Positions 42,160 through 54,636 of a stretch of DNA of 64,000 nucleotides are shown here, in pieces. The notes beneath the pieces were generated by a model, which made no database searches, was not told the DNA's origin, and saw only the letters and a list, made by a program, of their open reading frames with translations. This DNA is from Brachionus manjavacas. Its lineage: Eukaryota; Rotifera; Eurotatoria; Ploima; Brachionidae. Each line of letters begins with the position of its first letter. Position 1 is the first letter of the stretch. The stretch is taken from positions 442,001 to 506,000 of the forward strand of contig JAHQIY010000015.1 in the NCBI GenBank assembly GCA_019054805.1. Direction: 5' to 3'. Both the position numbers and the translations under genes were made by a program.

Positions 42160-45100
42160 AATTCTTGATTAGGACAATTTTTTTGTTAGCTAGCCTTATA
42201 ACTTTTTTATTTTAAATAAAAAGAGATTCAGATATTTTTTATTTTTCAAAATTTTTATCATAAATTTTATAGAATTCTAACTAAAGACATAAAAATAATT
42301 TATTAGAGATTTTTATAGCAGTAGTTTTTATGATTAATTTGTCAAAAAATTTTATAAGTTTTTTAAGATAGCATTTCCAAATTATTTCGGTAAATAGAGC
42401 ACAGTTAATAAAATCAAACTATTGATCGCAATGCTATTTATCAATATTTGTTATTCGATTAAATTTAATTATTAAATTATGAGTATATTAATAAATTATC
42501 GTTTTAGAAAATGATAAAAGAAAATTAGAAGCTTATTGTCTCGGAATTGAGTGTCAAACTTAAGAAAAAATGACTAGCAGATTTTAAATATTTTAAAAGG
42601 ATTACCCGATATATGAACAATAATAATTTTTGACCAAAATGAACACCAGGACAAATTTTAAAAATAAAATTTTGGTAAAAATCAATTAGAAATCAAAATT
42701 TAGTTACTTATAGCTCTAAAATAAGAATTTTTGCTTTATTTTTTAATTAATTCCAAAAATCTTGAAAAAAGCTCAAAATATTTAAAAGCAAAATTACTTA
42801 AATCAATACCAAATTATTTAATAATAGGAGATTTATTTAAATTTTTTTTTATTTATTTCTTTCAATGTAGTAATGGCTTGTATAAAATTTAATTTCTGAA
42901 AAAAAAAATAAAAATTAAATTTTAATAATTTGTAATGATTTTTAGAAACAAAATAAAAAATTTTAATGAAAAAGATTTAAGAGTGTAGCTTAAATTGAAA
43001 AATTTTTAAAGAAAAAACATTGGGAATATTAAAGGAGTATAAATGATTGTTTCATTATTCAAAAAAAGATTAAGAATCTTGCATTTGAAAAAATATAAAA
43101 ATTTAAATTATTAAATATAGTACTTTTTACGAATTATTTGTTTGTTACATATCATTTTAAATAAAATTAATTTATTATAATTAACATTATATTTATATTT
43201 ATTTATCAATAATTATTGTCAATATTTAGTTAATATTTAAACAATAAAGCAATTTTATTGAGAAAAGTAAAAGCATTTACATCAGAAATAATTTAAATAA
43301 AATCAAGAATATGTAAGATTATTGCGCAGTTTCTCTGAATGATTTAATATAAAATTCCGGAGTTTTTGGAGCATTTAACCTTACAATTTACTGACGTTTT
43401 TTTATTTTAAAAATTACATTTATAATGAAAAAATCTATAAATTGGAAAAGGAAATGTTTTTAATATCTCAAATTTCACTGATAACTTGATCAAAAAACAA
43501 TTCTCTTGAAAATCTTAATATTTAAAACCCAAATGTGTGTAAAAAAGAAAAATTTTCGTACATTTACTTGCGAAAACTAGCTTTAATATTTAAATAAAGT
43601 CTTAATTCATTTTTATGTATAACATGATAAGTTTTGATATATTAGCTTTTTACAACTTAAAAATAAAATTTATATAAAAAATTGAAGAGAAGAAAAAAAA
43701 AGTTTGAAGTTCAATCATTCAAAATTTTCTTACAAGAAATATTGCTTATGTCACAAAAAGTTAGAATCAAACTGACTGAAAACGAAAAAATGCTGGCTGA
43801 CCGGTGGCTTGACCACGAGTCAGTCGTTTTTATTAAAATTAAAAATAAAAAATCCAAAAAATCGTTAATAATGAATTCTATCTAATTAAAGCTCATTTTT
43901 ACTACTTTTTAATCAATTATAACACTAAGACTTAAAAATAATGATCTATTTTTTAATTAACTACAAAAAATGTATTTAGCCGAATACAAGAATCTCTTTT
44001 GATCGTTTCGTTTCTCCAGGATCCGCTTATAACTTTTTGGGACATACTTTCCAAACATTGCTAATTTCTCGATCCCATTAAAGAAAGACTACCTAAATTA
44101 AAATTTGCCAAAAAAGAAAAACAATGGGTAAAAATTTTAATTAATTTTAATTTAAGTTATTCTAAAATTTAATTTTTAGGTAATAATTTTTTCATTTAAA
44201 AAAAAAAACACAAAATCACAATTTTTTTTTTTTCCTCTCTTTTTTATTTTTTTTTTCTTAATTCTCCTTTAAGAAGGTTAATTCATTTCAAATATAATAA
44301 TAATAATAATAATAATAAAAATATAATAGCTGTTCAACAACGATGGCAAATCGTATGTCATTTGAAAAATCAGACAAAGACTTAAGATAAATAGCCGAGT
44401 TAACTTAATAATAAACAAAAAGACAATCAAATAGAGGAAAAAAATATTGATTCTAACTTTTTGTGACATAATACACAGAAATATTTTTTTAATCATTTAA
44501 TCAATTCATATGAACAATTTTTTTTAGGATTAATTTTTAAAAGAATTTTTCAAAATAAAAAATAAATAATCAAAACTGATTTCTCTTTTTTTTATTTTTA
44601 TTATTCCGGCAGCGGATCAACGGGTAAAACCTTGTTCTTATTAAACAGAAATTTCATTCTAAAATTTTCAAGCTTAACTTTAAGCTTTTGATGATTTTAG
44701 AAAAGTTTTTTTTGTTTAAAGAAGACATCTTTATTAATAGTAGTAGTAATTACTGCGGTATAGATTTATTAAATTTTTTTATATAAATTAAATGATTAAC
44801 AAAAGTTATTTGAATTTTGAAGTTATTTGTAAAAAAAATAACTTACTTATTTCAAAAGGTCTTTCACCAAGATACTAATTAATCGTATCGGAAAGGAGAC
44901 ATTTTTGAGAATTTGAAAATTTATAGATAAAATATTGTTTATTTTTTTATATTAATCTATTTTTTAATTTTATTTTTATTTCTGATCCATAATTTTTAAG
45001 TAAAGGATCTCTTTTTAAAATTTTATGAAGATTAATAATATTTCATTTAGGATTATTCGATTAACTGTTATCGTAGATTTTAATTCATGAAAATATGGAT

Positions 45101-45487
45101 TTAATTTGCGAATTTTGAAATAATAATTTAACTTTTTTTTCAAAATAGTTATCAATTGAATCAATAAAAAATTCCGAAAGAATTAAGAAAATACTAAATA
45201 ATAACGTTTTATTTGATTAATTTCAATTTCCTTATAATGAAAAAATCTATAATTAAAAAAGGAAATGTTTTTAATATTTTAAATTTCACTGATAACTTGA
45301 TCAAGAAACATATTATTCTTAAAATTTTTATTTCTCTTGAAAATTCTTATTTAACAAAATTTTAAAAAATAAATTTCATTCTAAAATTTTATAAAGTTTT
45401 TTTTTTTTAAAAGATTCCTTATTAGTTCAATATTATTTACTGGAAAAATTAAAAAATATATTAACCCACACTTTTTAAGTTTTAAGA
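42160..45487. other. 3.3 kb AT-rich intergenic with uncertain small frames
   Basis: No confident gene was found. The word TTATGTCACAAAAAGTTAGA occurs at about 43747 (+) and inverted at about 44450-44472, with a weaker relative inside the short minus frame at 43957-44058. An (AAT)n run is at about 44294-44318. The 67-codon plus frame at 43682 (core MSQKVRIKLTENEKMLADRW) looks coding-like for 30 residues only. Confidence 0.45.
43957..44058 (-). CDS. Possible 33-residue coding fragment
   Basis: The minus strand from ATG 44058 reads MFGKYVPKSYKRILEKRNDQ then KRFLYSAKYIFCS and stops. Codon usage and composition look protein-like against the AT-rich background, but there is no family match and no partner exon. 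It could be the end of a decayed gene. Confidence 0.2.
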   Translation of the reverse strand: MFGKYVPKSYKRILEKRNDQKRFLYSAKYIFCS

Positions 45488-47036
45488 ATGATAGCAAATT
45501 ATGCTATTTTCATTATAGTCTCTACAATTTTAATATCCAAGTCGAATAATGAGCAACTACAAGGTTATTTTAATCAATATTTTGGAAAAAATATGATCAA
45601 AAGTAATGTACTAGAATGCGCTTTAAAATGTTTGCAAAACGAAGATTGTAAAATGGCTGTCAAAGATGAACAACACTGTAAAGTTCAAAACAAATGTTCT
45701 ACAATTGATTTTAATCAGACAAATTCAGTTTTTTTAACTAAAAAATTGATCAAAAAGTCAAAAATTGATTCAAATTTTACATGTAAAATAAAAATTTTAG
45801 CTAGTTGACAAAATTGGTTGTCCCTAAAAGGCAGACCCGTTTGCAAATCAGTATTTGCAGACCCTACATTTTTTCGAATAGGAAGATTTTTTTAATAATG
45901 TTAAATATACCAAATTGTAGCAAATTTTATGCTTTTTAACATTTTATGCAAACCCCTTCAAATTTTGCATATCCCTTCTTATATAGCCTAAAACATGATA
46001 TTTTTTTGAAGATAAACATACCAATCGAAAGCTCTTGAGCTAAACAACTCGAATTAAAAAAAAGTATGCTAAATGTCAAAATCAGTAGTGAAATAAAGTT
46101 AAAAGTTTTTAAGTAAGAGATTGTTTAAGGTTAATTGCAAACGGGTCTGCGTTTTAGGGACAACCACGAAATTTAATATTTTATTTTAAAGTAGGAACTA
46201 ATCTGACAGGTAATTCGTCGATGATTCTTTCACTAGCAGCTCTTAACAATGGCGATTTGGCAAGTGGATCACATCAGACTATTAAAATTTGGAATTTAGA
46301 TTATGAATGTGAAATAATGACTCTTACAGGTCATTCTGAAGATGTAAGGTCACTTGTGGTACTTGACAATGGTGACCTAGCGAGTGGATCAACGGATAAA
46401 ACGATTATAATTTGGAATACTAATGACGGAAGTTTAAAAAAGAAATTGACTGGTCATTCTAATTCGGTTAATTCACTTGTAGTACTAAAAAATGGTGATT
46501 TGGCAAGTGGTTCAAGTGATAAAACAATTAAAATTTGGAATGCAAGTAATGGAAGTGAAAAAATGACATGGACTGGTCATTCAGGTAATATTTTCTCACT
46601 TGCGGTACTTAAAGATGGTAATTTAGCTAGTGGATCAGATAATGGTACCATTAAAATTTGGTATACAAATAATGGTAGTGAAAAAATGACTATGAGTAAC
46701 CATTCTGGTTGGATATGGTCACTTGTAGTACTTAACAATGGTGACCTAGCAAGTGGATCAGGTGATTATACAATTAAAATTTGGAATACTAATGACGGAA
46801 GCTTAAAAACGACATTGGCTGGTCATTCTAAATCAATATGGTCACTTGTGGTACTTAATAATGGTGAATTGGCAAGTGGATATGGTGATGGTAAAATTAA
46901 GATTTGGAATACAAACAATGGAAGTGAAAAAATGACATGGACTGGTCATTCTAAACTGGTAAGGTCACTTGTTGTACTTAATAATGGTGATCTAGCGAGT
47001 GGATCAAACGATAGTACAATTAAAATTTGGAATTAA
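45488..47036 (+). CDS. Secreted protein: Cys-rich N-domain plus seven WD40 repeats
   Basis: Exons 45488-45782 and 46192-47036 join in phase (T/TA) to 379 residues. The N-terminus MIANYAIFIIVSTILIS is a signal peptide. Residues 20-95 have Cys spacing (ECALKCLQNEDCKMAV..C..NKC) like a PAN/apple module. Seven WD40 units of 40-41 residues follow from about residue 108 (SLVVLNNGDLASGSGDYTIK and variants; IKIWN; TGHS), enough for one propeller. The units are extremely alike, also at DNA level, implying recent tandem expansion. Extracellular WD40 domains with a signal peptide are unusual, since most WD40 proteins are intracellular. The intron is almost filled by a MITE. Function is unknown; ligand or glycan binding is a guess. 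Confidence 0.85.
45816..46165. mobile_element. MITE inside the WD40 gene intron
   Basis: The left end GGTTGTCCCTAAAAGGCAGA is mirrored at the right by the inverse of GGTTGTCCCTAAAACGCAGA. The inverted ends run about 31 bp, to ACCCGTTTGCAA, with one mismatch. The element makes up some 350 of the intron's 409 bp. Superfamily is not assigned because the target duplication is unclear. Confidence 0.85.
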
Positions 47037-48473
47037 AGCGGTAAACTTTGTTTAGAACCTTACTGTAGTCAATCTTTTTTTTTAATTTTTTGGGTTAAAT
47101 ACTCTTTTGGTCTAATAATTTTTTAGATATATTTTAATTAAAATATATCTAAAATCAATAAAATAAAATAAATTCAACTTTGAGTCTAAATACAAACATT
47201 TAGTCAAATTCACTAAATTTTAAATTGAATGCTTGTTAAAATAGAATTAAATCAAGTTTTTTTAACAATTAACACTGATTTAAAGTTACCTAAATATGTG
47301 CTAAAAATTGCCTTTTTTGAAAATCGAAAGATGAAATTTTAAATGATACCATGATATAAAAATCATTGCTTTACTTGCATAAATTTTAGCAGGAAACTTT
47401 AGTAAAATTTTGTAAAAGTTTATAATCTGAATTATACGTGATAATTGTAAAAAATTTTGACGCCTGGAAAATGTAACAAATATGTAAGTCATCTAAAAAA
47501 GATATTTAAAAAAAATCCTTATGATAAGAAATTTTTTTAATTCTTTTTAAAGGTTATTCAGATCGTAATTCGAAAAAATGGAAACTGGTCTAATCACTAT
47601 TCAAAACAGTTTAAAAAAAATTGAAAACATTTGATTTTATTTTTCATTTTTTTACACTTTTTTACCAAAATATTCCAAATTTTACTCAATTTTGCAATTT
47701 CAAAATTTGCCTTTATTACGAAAATTTTCGTTAAACACTAATATCAACTCAAATGTTAGTTAAAACACTAAAATGAAGTTTTGCATTTAAAAGATTTATT
47801 TGTAATTTTAATGTAAAATTTTCAAAAAAAAGCAAAATAAAAAATTTTCTTAACTTTTTCAAGAACTTTAATTAATTAATACAAAAAAAATTAACAAAAG
47901 AATTTTTTAATAAAAAAAATTGACCTGTGCTCAAGTATTCATTTTATTAGCTGTTTGATCAAGCTATCATTATTCATCAGATGACCTTTAATAGAACAAA
48001 CTCTTTTGGGATTTTTTTGCGTCCTCAAATTATGCTTGAAATTCAAAATTTATTCTTTTTAAAGTAAATTGAAATCAAATAAAATTTAAAAGCTTTATTT
48101 AAATTAGAAAAATATTTTTTAGCTAATTGTATAGAGTTGTTTATCTTTTCTATTGATCGATTTGTCTGTTAATTTTCTCCACATTTCAGATTAAAATCTT
48201 TAAATTGAAATTATTTAGATGTTTTTAATGCCCATTCTTTGGACACCCTAAAAGAGACATAAATAGATCTTTTTTTTTGGTATAATTAATTTGTTTTTCT
48301 TTCTTAAAATTTTTTAAATTTAGTCTATATTTTTTTCTTCAGATAATTTTTTTAACCTAATCAAAAAATATATTTTTTTGTTAATCTGTACCAAGCTAAT
48401 GTTCCTTCAGAATAAAAATATTTAAAAAAACTAAAATAAAGTTAAATAAAAAATAATAAAAATAAACTAAAAA
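47037..48473. other. AT-rich intergenic with a 34-bp perfect palindrome
   Basis: No gene was found. Positions 47121-47154 form a perfect palindrome (TTTTAGATATATTTTAA and its complement) just downstream of the WD40 stop codon. It could act in termination or 3' processing, or be chance in AT-rich DNA. Confidence 0.5.
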
Positions 48474-48835
48474 GGTTTTGTGAAATTCAGTACAAAAAGA
48501 TAAAAAGAACAGAAAAAAATGTAAAAAAATTGAAAAACTTTTTTCTAAAAGTTTAAAATTATTTCTGTGAATGCAGAATAATGCAACATTCAAAGTTACA
48601 TCAAATACCAAGGTCTGTTAAATTTGCAGAGATAAACAGAAATTAAATTTCAATATAATCGAGCGTGGTGCATTTTGCAGAGATTCTGCATATCATTAGC
48701 AGACTTTTACAGTTGATGCAACTTTGAATGTTGCACCATGCTGCATTCACAGAACTAATTTTATACTTTTGGAAAAAAAGTTTTCCAATTTTTTTACATT
48801 TTTTTCTGTTATTCTGTACTGAACTTCACAAAACC
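48474..48835. mobile_element. MITE, GGTTTTGTGAA family, copy 2
   Basis: It has the same inverted ends (GGTTTTGTGAAATTCAGTAC and GTACTGAACTTCACAAAACC) and internal block (AATCGAGCGTGGTGCATTTT) as the copies at 26411 and 51354. Unlike them, its downstream flank is unrelated, so the terminal repeats do mark the element boundary. Confidence 0.85.
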
Positions 48836-48917
48836 AACCAAAAAGATAAATAAGGTTAGATATGCTTAAATATTTGAAAGTGCAGGAAAAAAAGAAAAAA
48901 TTGTAAGGTAGCAATTA

Positions 48918-49190
48918 CACAACAGAGTTGGATATTCAATATATCTTGGTTCAAAACCTTCTCTATATTCTTCCACCAGTCTGATGACCAATCTCACATA
49001 TCTCTCACCCAACTCATAAAGTCGATGTGAGACTGTTAGGAGTTTAAATTTATTGAAAGCCTCTTGGTATCATATTTCAGCTTCAAAATAGATCGAACTG
49101 CTGAATTTTGAATAACTTGTAATTTTTTGATGCAAGCTTCTGAGAATGAATATGAACAAGGAAAAGAATTGCCCAAGATTAGCTCATGAA
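48918..49190 (-). pseudogene. LINE reverse-transcriptase C-terminal fragment
   Basis: The minus strand contains, in order with a frameshift, KLQVIQNSAVRSILKLKYDT and LTVSHRLYELGERYVRLVIR. The pattern LQxIQNxALRxILxLxxxT....RLxELxxRY is the conserved post-RT region of jockey/CR1-type LINE ORF2. GC content is above local background. It is a fragment of an element related to, or the same as, that at 15.4 kb. Confidence 0.7.
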
Positions 49191-50014
49191 AAGAAATACT
49201 CTTCTAAAGAACTCTGTAAAGAATTTGAGTCAATTAATTGAAACTAAAATTATTAAAGCTTAAGAAAAAATACTAATTTTTAAATCAAGTGGACAATGAG
49301 AGAGGTCATTTAGGCCAGCAAATTTTATCGAGTTCAAAATGAACTAAATACAATTTTAATTTATGAATAAAACCTTTTGAATTTTAGAAAAAAATCTATG
49401 AAAGAGTTCAAAGTAGCTGAATACAAAATTGAGAGACATTTTTTCAAAAATAGAAAATCTAGTTTTTGTTGTTGTTGACACAATTCCTCGGGCTATTGTC
49501 TAATTAATGGTCACTTTGATCATCTTAGAAAATAAGACGAAACCTTATTTATTCGCACACTTATTCTTGTCAAAAAAATAATCTCAAAATAAAAAAGTTT
49601 CACTCTTTAGCCGACTCTAGTCAAAGTTTGTTCTATTTTAAAAACTAAATTCAATTCTATACACTTGTAAGCACTGTTCTATTCAGTATCTAGAAAAAAA
49701 ATAGATTTAAATTGACTTAAATTGCGCAACGCTTTGCATTCAAGTGAAGCATTTAAAAAAGCTGATGTAGACAGACAGAAATCATAAAAAAAGAAGATTT
49801 AAAAAAGGTTAACAATTAAAAAGTAAAAATCGAATTTACCTGAACAAATGTAGCACGACAATCACTAAATTTCTATTGATTTTAGAAGAACCTAGTTTTA
49901 GAATAATAAATAAGCACCGGCCGTGGCGGACTAGTATCAAGTGACATGTAAATAATTAATTTATTTTTTGAGGCCAGAGATATTGATGCAAATATTGTTA
50001 AGCTGTAGGACAAA
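49191..50014. other. Upstream region of the SLC6 gene
   Basis: No gene was found. A GC-rich island CACCGGCCGTGGCGGACTAG at 49916-49935, about 80 bp upstream of the start codon, stands out and probably belongs to the promoter or 5' UTR. Confidence 0.45.
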
Positions 50015-53000
50015 ATGAGTGGCGGACAAACGAGTAGCAACGAAAATCCAGTTTATCAAAGCGATAGTCGCTCCAAGACGCCTAGTATTTTGAACGGCTC
50101 TAGCTTGTCGTTCGATGTGCTCAATGGGCACAATGCAAGGTCCTTGAAAACACGCTACGACACCAAGTCGTCGTGCAGCAACTCTTTGTATGGCTCAAAG
50201 GCCACTGTACAAACTCCAGTGCTCTATCCCAATCCGAACACAATTCGAAGATCTCAACGAGTCAAAAAATACATCCTGAACAAGGTGTTCACGGACACGG
50301 CCTATGCCGACGGTGAATATGAGCCAAGTGAAGAAATCGACCTGAGTGGTCACAAAGAACAGAATCGTGACACATGGAGTGGTCGTTTTGACTTTTTTTT
50401 GTCGTGTTTGGGCTACGCTGTTGGCCTCGGTGCAGTGTGGAGATTGTAATTAAGTTCAATTTTAAATTTTTTTAAATTTTATTAAATTAGAATAAAAAAA
50501 AATAATTTTCTTTTTTTTTAGTCCTTATTTGTGCTATAAAAATGGAGGTGGTGTTTTTTTGATTCCGTATTTAATATTTTTATTCTTTGTGGGCATACCG
50601 CTTTTTTACCTCGAGTTGAACATTGGTCAATTTACGAGCCAGGGACCAATATTGTGTTGGAAAATGGCGCCAATTTTCAAAGGACTTGGAATATCAATGA
50701 ACATATCAAGCTTTTACTTTTGTCTTTACTATAACATGATCATAGCGTATTCGATATACTTTTTGTACAATTCATTTCAGTCGCCTCTGCCCTGGTCCAA
50801 GTGCGAGTACAGCTGGTCAAGTCCTAGTAAAGAAATAAAGAAAAAAAGTTTAGCAATAAATTTTTAATTAAAAATTTTGCAAGATTGCACTGATGATTTT
50901 GGTGAAAATTTTGTGGTCAAATGTAACCAGGCGGACGTTTACAGAGACGACAATGGCTTGTGCTATAATTACAGTGGTCCGGCCGGTAAAACACCGGTCG
51001 GCTGGTGGAACGTACAAAAGCGTCTCGAATTCAAAAAGCCTATTTTGCCTTCTCAAGATTATTTTAAGTAAAATGTCAAACATTGTATGATTTCATTATT
51101 TTTTATTTTATTTTTATGAAGCAATTATATCTTGCAAAAAACACCGGGTTTAGAAAATTCAGGTACACTGGTATGGCAATTGGTGCTGTGCTTAGGCATC
51201 GCATGGATTATAGTCTTTTTATGTATTTTCAAAGGTAATTATTTCGGCTTTTGACCTTTTCTAAATTAAATTAGTTACTGCCTTATTCTTATTATAATTT
51301 GCTATTGATCTTAAATTTTTATTTTTTTGGTTATTGATTCCCAAAACAATCAAGGTTTTGTGAAATTCAGTACAAAATGAAAAAAAGATTGAATAACTTT
51401 TTTTCTAAAGGTTTAAACTTAGTTCTGTAAATGCAATATAGTGCAACTTTCAAAGTTGCATCAAATATCAAAGCCTGCTAATTTTGCAGAGTTATGCAGA
51501 AATTAAATTTCAAAATAATCGAGCGTGGTGCATTTTGCAGAGATTCTGCACACCATTAGCAGACTTTAACAGTTGATGTAACTTTGAATGTTGCACCATG
51601 CTGGATTTACAGAATTTATTTTAAACTTTTAGATAAAAAGTTATTAAATTTTTTAATACTTTGTTCTGTTCTTTTGTACTGAACTTCACAAAACCAACGA
51701 TCAACCTCTGTTTGCCAAATTTAGCTGTTTTTTTAACCTCAGTAAAAATGTGTACACCATTTCATAAGATTAACTCTAATATTTTAAATTGAAAAATTTA
51801 CTGAAAAATTTTATTTTAATTTAATAAATGACTTTAAAAAAAATTCAAATAATAATCATTGTTACAATAATTTCAAATTTATTTTCGTACTATAATTTTA
51901 GGAATTTAAAAATATTTTTTTCATATCAATTTAAGAACCAGGGCAATTTGTTTTAGTATTTAGGGACTAAAGGGATTTTTATAACTAATACTTAATCTAT
52001 TATGAAACTTTTAATAGCAAATAAAATAGAGTTTCTTAAATAGGGAATCAAGATCGTGAATAAATTTTTTAAAAGAAAAAGCATTCACTAAAATACCATA
52101 TTCCCTCGTTCCATTATGCTGCACCACAAACTAAAACACACTTTAGAACCATGCACCAAGGTAAATCTCGCCCGTGAAAAAACAATTTTGATTAAGAACG
52201 CATGGTTTAGTAGGATTATCACGGGTTTAGGGCCGCATTAAACTCGGAAATTTTTTTTTTAATGCGCCATCAAGACTTAATTTAAAGACAAAAAATAAAA
52301 AGAATTTTTTTTATAATGTATTTGGTACAACACAAATTAAGAAAATAAAATATTAGAAAAATTAATTTTGTATTATTTTTATTACTTTATTTACTAAATT
52401 TTGAGTTAAGTGCGGCATTTTTTTGTTCTAAAGTGTGTCTTAGCTTGAGGTGCAGCATGATGGAACGAGGGAATTACTAAAAATGACCTTCTTTTTGTTA
52501 ACGCATCTTTTAAATTTTACGATTTATTTAGACATTAAATTCCGAAAATTTATATCTTCAAAGCCTATGAGATGTTTGCTGAAATAAATATTGATCAAGT
52601 TAAATAATTTATAACATGGGCGAAATGGAATAAAGCACAGGCGTACCATCTTAATTTTCGGGTTTTGATGATGCGTTTAAAAAAAAAGAATACGCTCTTG
52701 ATGCTAATCAAAGTCTAATAATACCTGTAATCACTGCACTACCTACTAGAATCTTTGACTGGTCTATTATTTTGCATTATTTTTGTCAAAATTTCTATCT
52801 ATATGGAAAAAATAATAAAAGTTGTGGTAGATTTAAATTTATTTTTTTTTAACTTTTCATTTGATTATTTAACAAGAAAATTTAGAGTTAAACTGCGGGA
52901 TCAGTATATTGAAGGTACAGAGGATTTATTATTTGCTAAATTTACAGAAAATTTTTGGTCTGTATATTTTACAGCATTGACTTTTTTGTATGTTTTGTTT

Positions 53001-54636
53001 TCTTTATTTGGCAGCAAAATTCAGAATGTTGTCAAAAATTCTTTTAAAAAAAGATAATTAAAAATTCCTAAAAATATTTTGATCATTAATCATATACATA
53101 AATTAATAGAAAATAAAAAATATATTTAATATCTTGATGTGATCATGGAAAAATTTTACTTTAAGAAAAAAATCTTAGACTATCTTTTAAGAAAAATTCA
53201 AGATAATAATTTAATTATTCTTATATTTCTAATTTTTAAAATTAGTTTTATTTTTTAAATATTTTAAAATAAGAAAAATTAAAAAAAAAATTTATAATTG
53301 ATTTTTCAAATATAAAGGTATAAAATCAAGCGGTAAAGTGGTCTATTTTACAAGCTTATTTCCTTACGTGGTTCTTCTAATTTTGGGTATAAATGGATGG
53401 ACGTTACCTGGTGCGGGTATTGGTATTGAATTTTACCTAAAACCAGATTTCAATAAGCTTTTGGAAATAAGCGTTTGGTTTGACGCAGCTGTTCAAATAT
53501 TTTTTACTATGAGCACTTCTTATGGTGGCTTGATAACCTTGGCGAGTTACAACAAATTTAATCAGAATACCCTTAGAGATACATTTATTATTACAATAAG
53601 CAATGCTTTGACAGCTATATTCGCTGGATTTGTTGTTTTTTCTTACATAGGCTACCTTGCCGAGGTAACCCAACAGGAGGTCAAAGATGTGGTATCATCT
53701 GGTTCGGGTCTCTCATTCATTGTCTTTCCTTTTGCAGTTACACAACTTGCTGGAGCTCCATTCTGGTCGGTCATATTTTTTATCATGATGCTTACTCTTG
53801 GTTTAGATTCTCAAGTATTTAAATTTTTTCTCTAAAATAAAAGAATCAAATTTTTTTTTAGTTTGCCACTTTAGAGACAATTATCACTTCGGTTTGTGAT
53901 GGTTTACCTAGAGTTAAAAAGTACAAAAAACTCTTGATTGCTTTTCTATGCACAGTTATGTATCTATTAGGTCTTACTTACTGCACTCAGGTAGAATAAT
54001 CTTTTTAATTGATTTATTTTAATTATTGCTCTCAAGGGCGGTCAATACTGGATAGAAATAATGGATAGATTTGCGTCCGGATGGGCTGTTCTGCTAATAG
54101 GTACTTTGGAATGTATTTGCATTGGATGGGTCTATGGATTCAACAACTTTCAAAAAGACATATCTTTAATGATTGGTAAAAGTTGCTTGGATTGTTGCTT
54201 ATCTTGGTATTGGTCACTGTGTTGGAAATTCATTTCACCAATTTTACTCTTTGGCTTGGCAATTTTTTCCATAATACAATACAAACCGTTGCAGACCGAT
54301 GATTATGTGTTTCCTGAATGGGCTAACTGGATAGGACATTTGATGACAGCGTCAATTTTATCCGGAGGTGTCGGCTGGGCTATTTACATGCTCATCGATG
54401 CCATATGCATAAACAAGAGAAGTCTGCGTACATTAATAGAGCCTGAAAAAGATTGGGGACCTTTGTTGATTGAACATAAGCGTCTTGCAATTCATCTTAA
54501 AAATTTGAGCAATTTTCATACACTAGAAGCGGATAAAAAAGTAATAAAAATTGTAAAAAAAATTCAAATTTTTAAAAATTTTTTCTAGAAACTCTCCAAA
54601 GCCCAGGTTCATGTTAACGCAGTTATGGTTGCTTAA
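50015..54636 (+). CDS. SLC6 sodium-coupled amino-acid transporter (glycine/proline type)
   Basis: This is a plasma-membrane symporter with the LeuT fold. Eight exons: 50015-50445, 50522-50826, 50884-51067, 51122-51234, 53318-53814, 53862-53990, 54037-54540 and 54589-54636, closing to 736 residues. About 120 cytosolic residues precede TM1. TM1 reads [14 protein letters not shown], where the family has GLGNVWRFPY. Gly at the monoamine-Asp position indicates an amino-acid substrate. Extracellular loop 2 has the CX8C disulfide pair and an NYS sequon. TM6 is [22 protein letters not shown]7 [20 protein letters not shown] and TM8 [15 protein letters not shown]; other sodium-site residues look normal. 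The tail ends VMVA. Intron 4 (2.1 kb) hosts two MITEs, while the others are about 46-75 bp. Exact substrate is not determined. Confidence 0.93.
51354..51695. mobile_element. MITE, GGTTTTGTGAA family, copy 3 (SLC6 intron)
   Basis: Terminal inverted repeats and body match copies 1 and 2, and the element sits in intron 4 of the SLC6 gene. The next 160 bp (51696-51856) match those after copy 1 (26773-26932) nearly exactly, which the terminal repeats do not explain. Confidence 0.85.
52096..52477. mobile_element. MITE, ATTCCCTCGTTC family, copy 2 (SLC6 intron)
   Basis: It starts CCATATTCCCTCGTTCCATT and ends with the inverse GGAACGAGGGAATTAC, flanked by TA. Terminal repeats of at least 24 bp include TATGCTGCACC / GGTGCAGCATG. 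This is the most complete copy in the window and the second MITE in this intron. Confidence 0.85.

Noticed and set aside
52755..53057. 100-codon open frame in SLC6 intron 4 as an extra transporter exon or a nested gene
   Set aside because: Exons 4 and 5 already join in phase to give the conserved [15 protein letters not shown] segment, and the frame has no family resemblance and strong AT bias.
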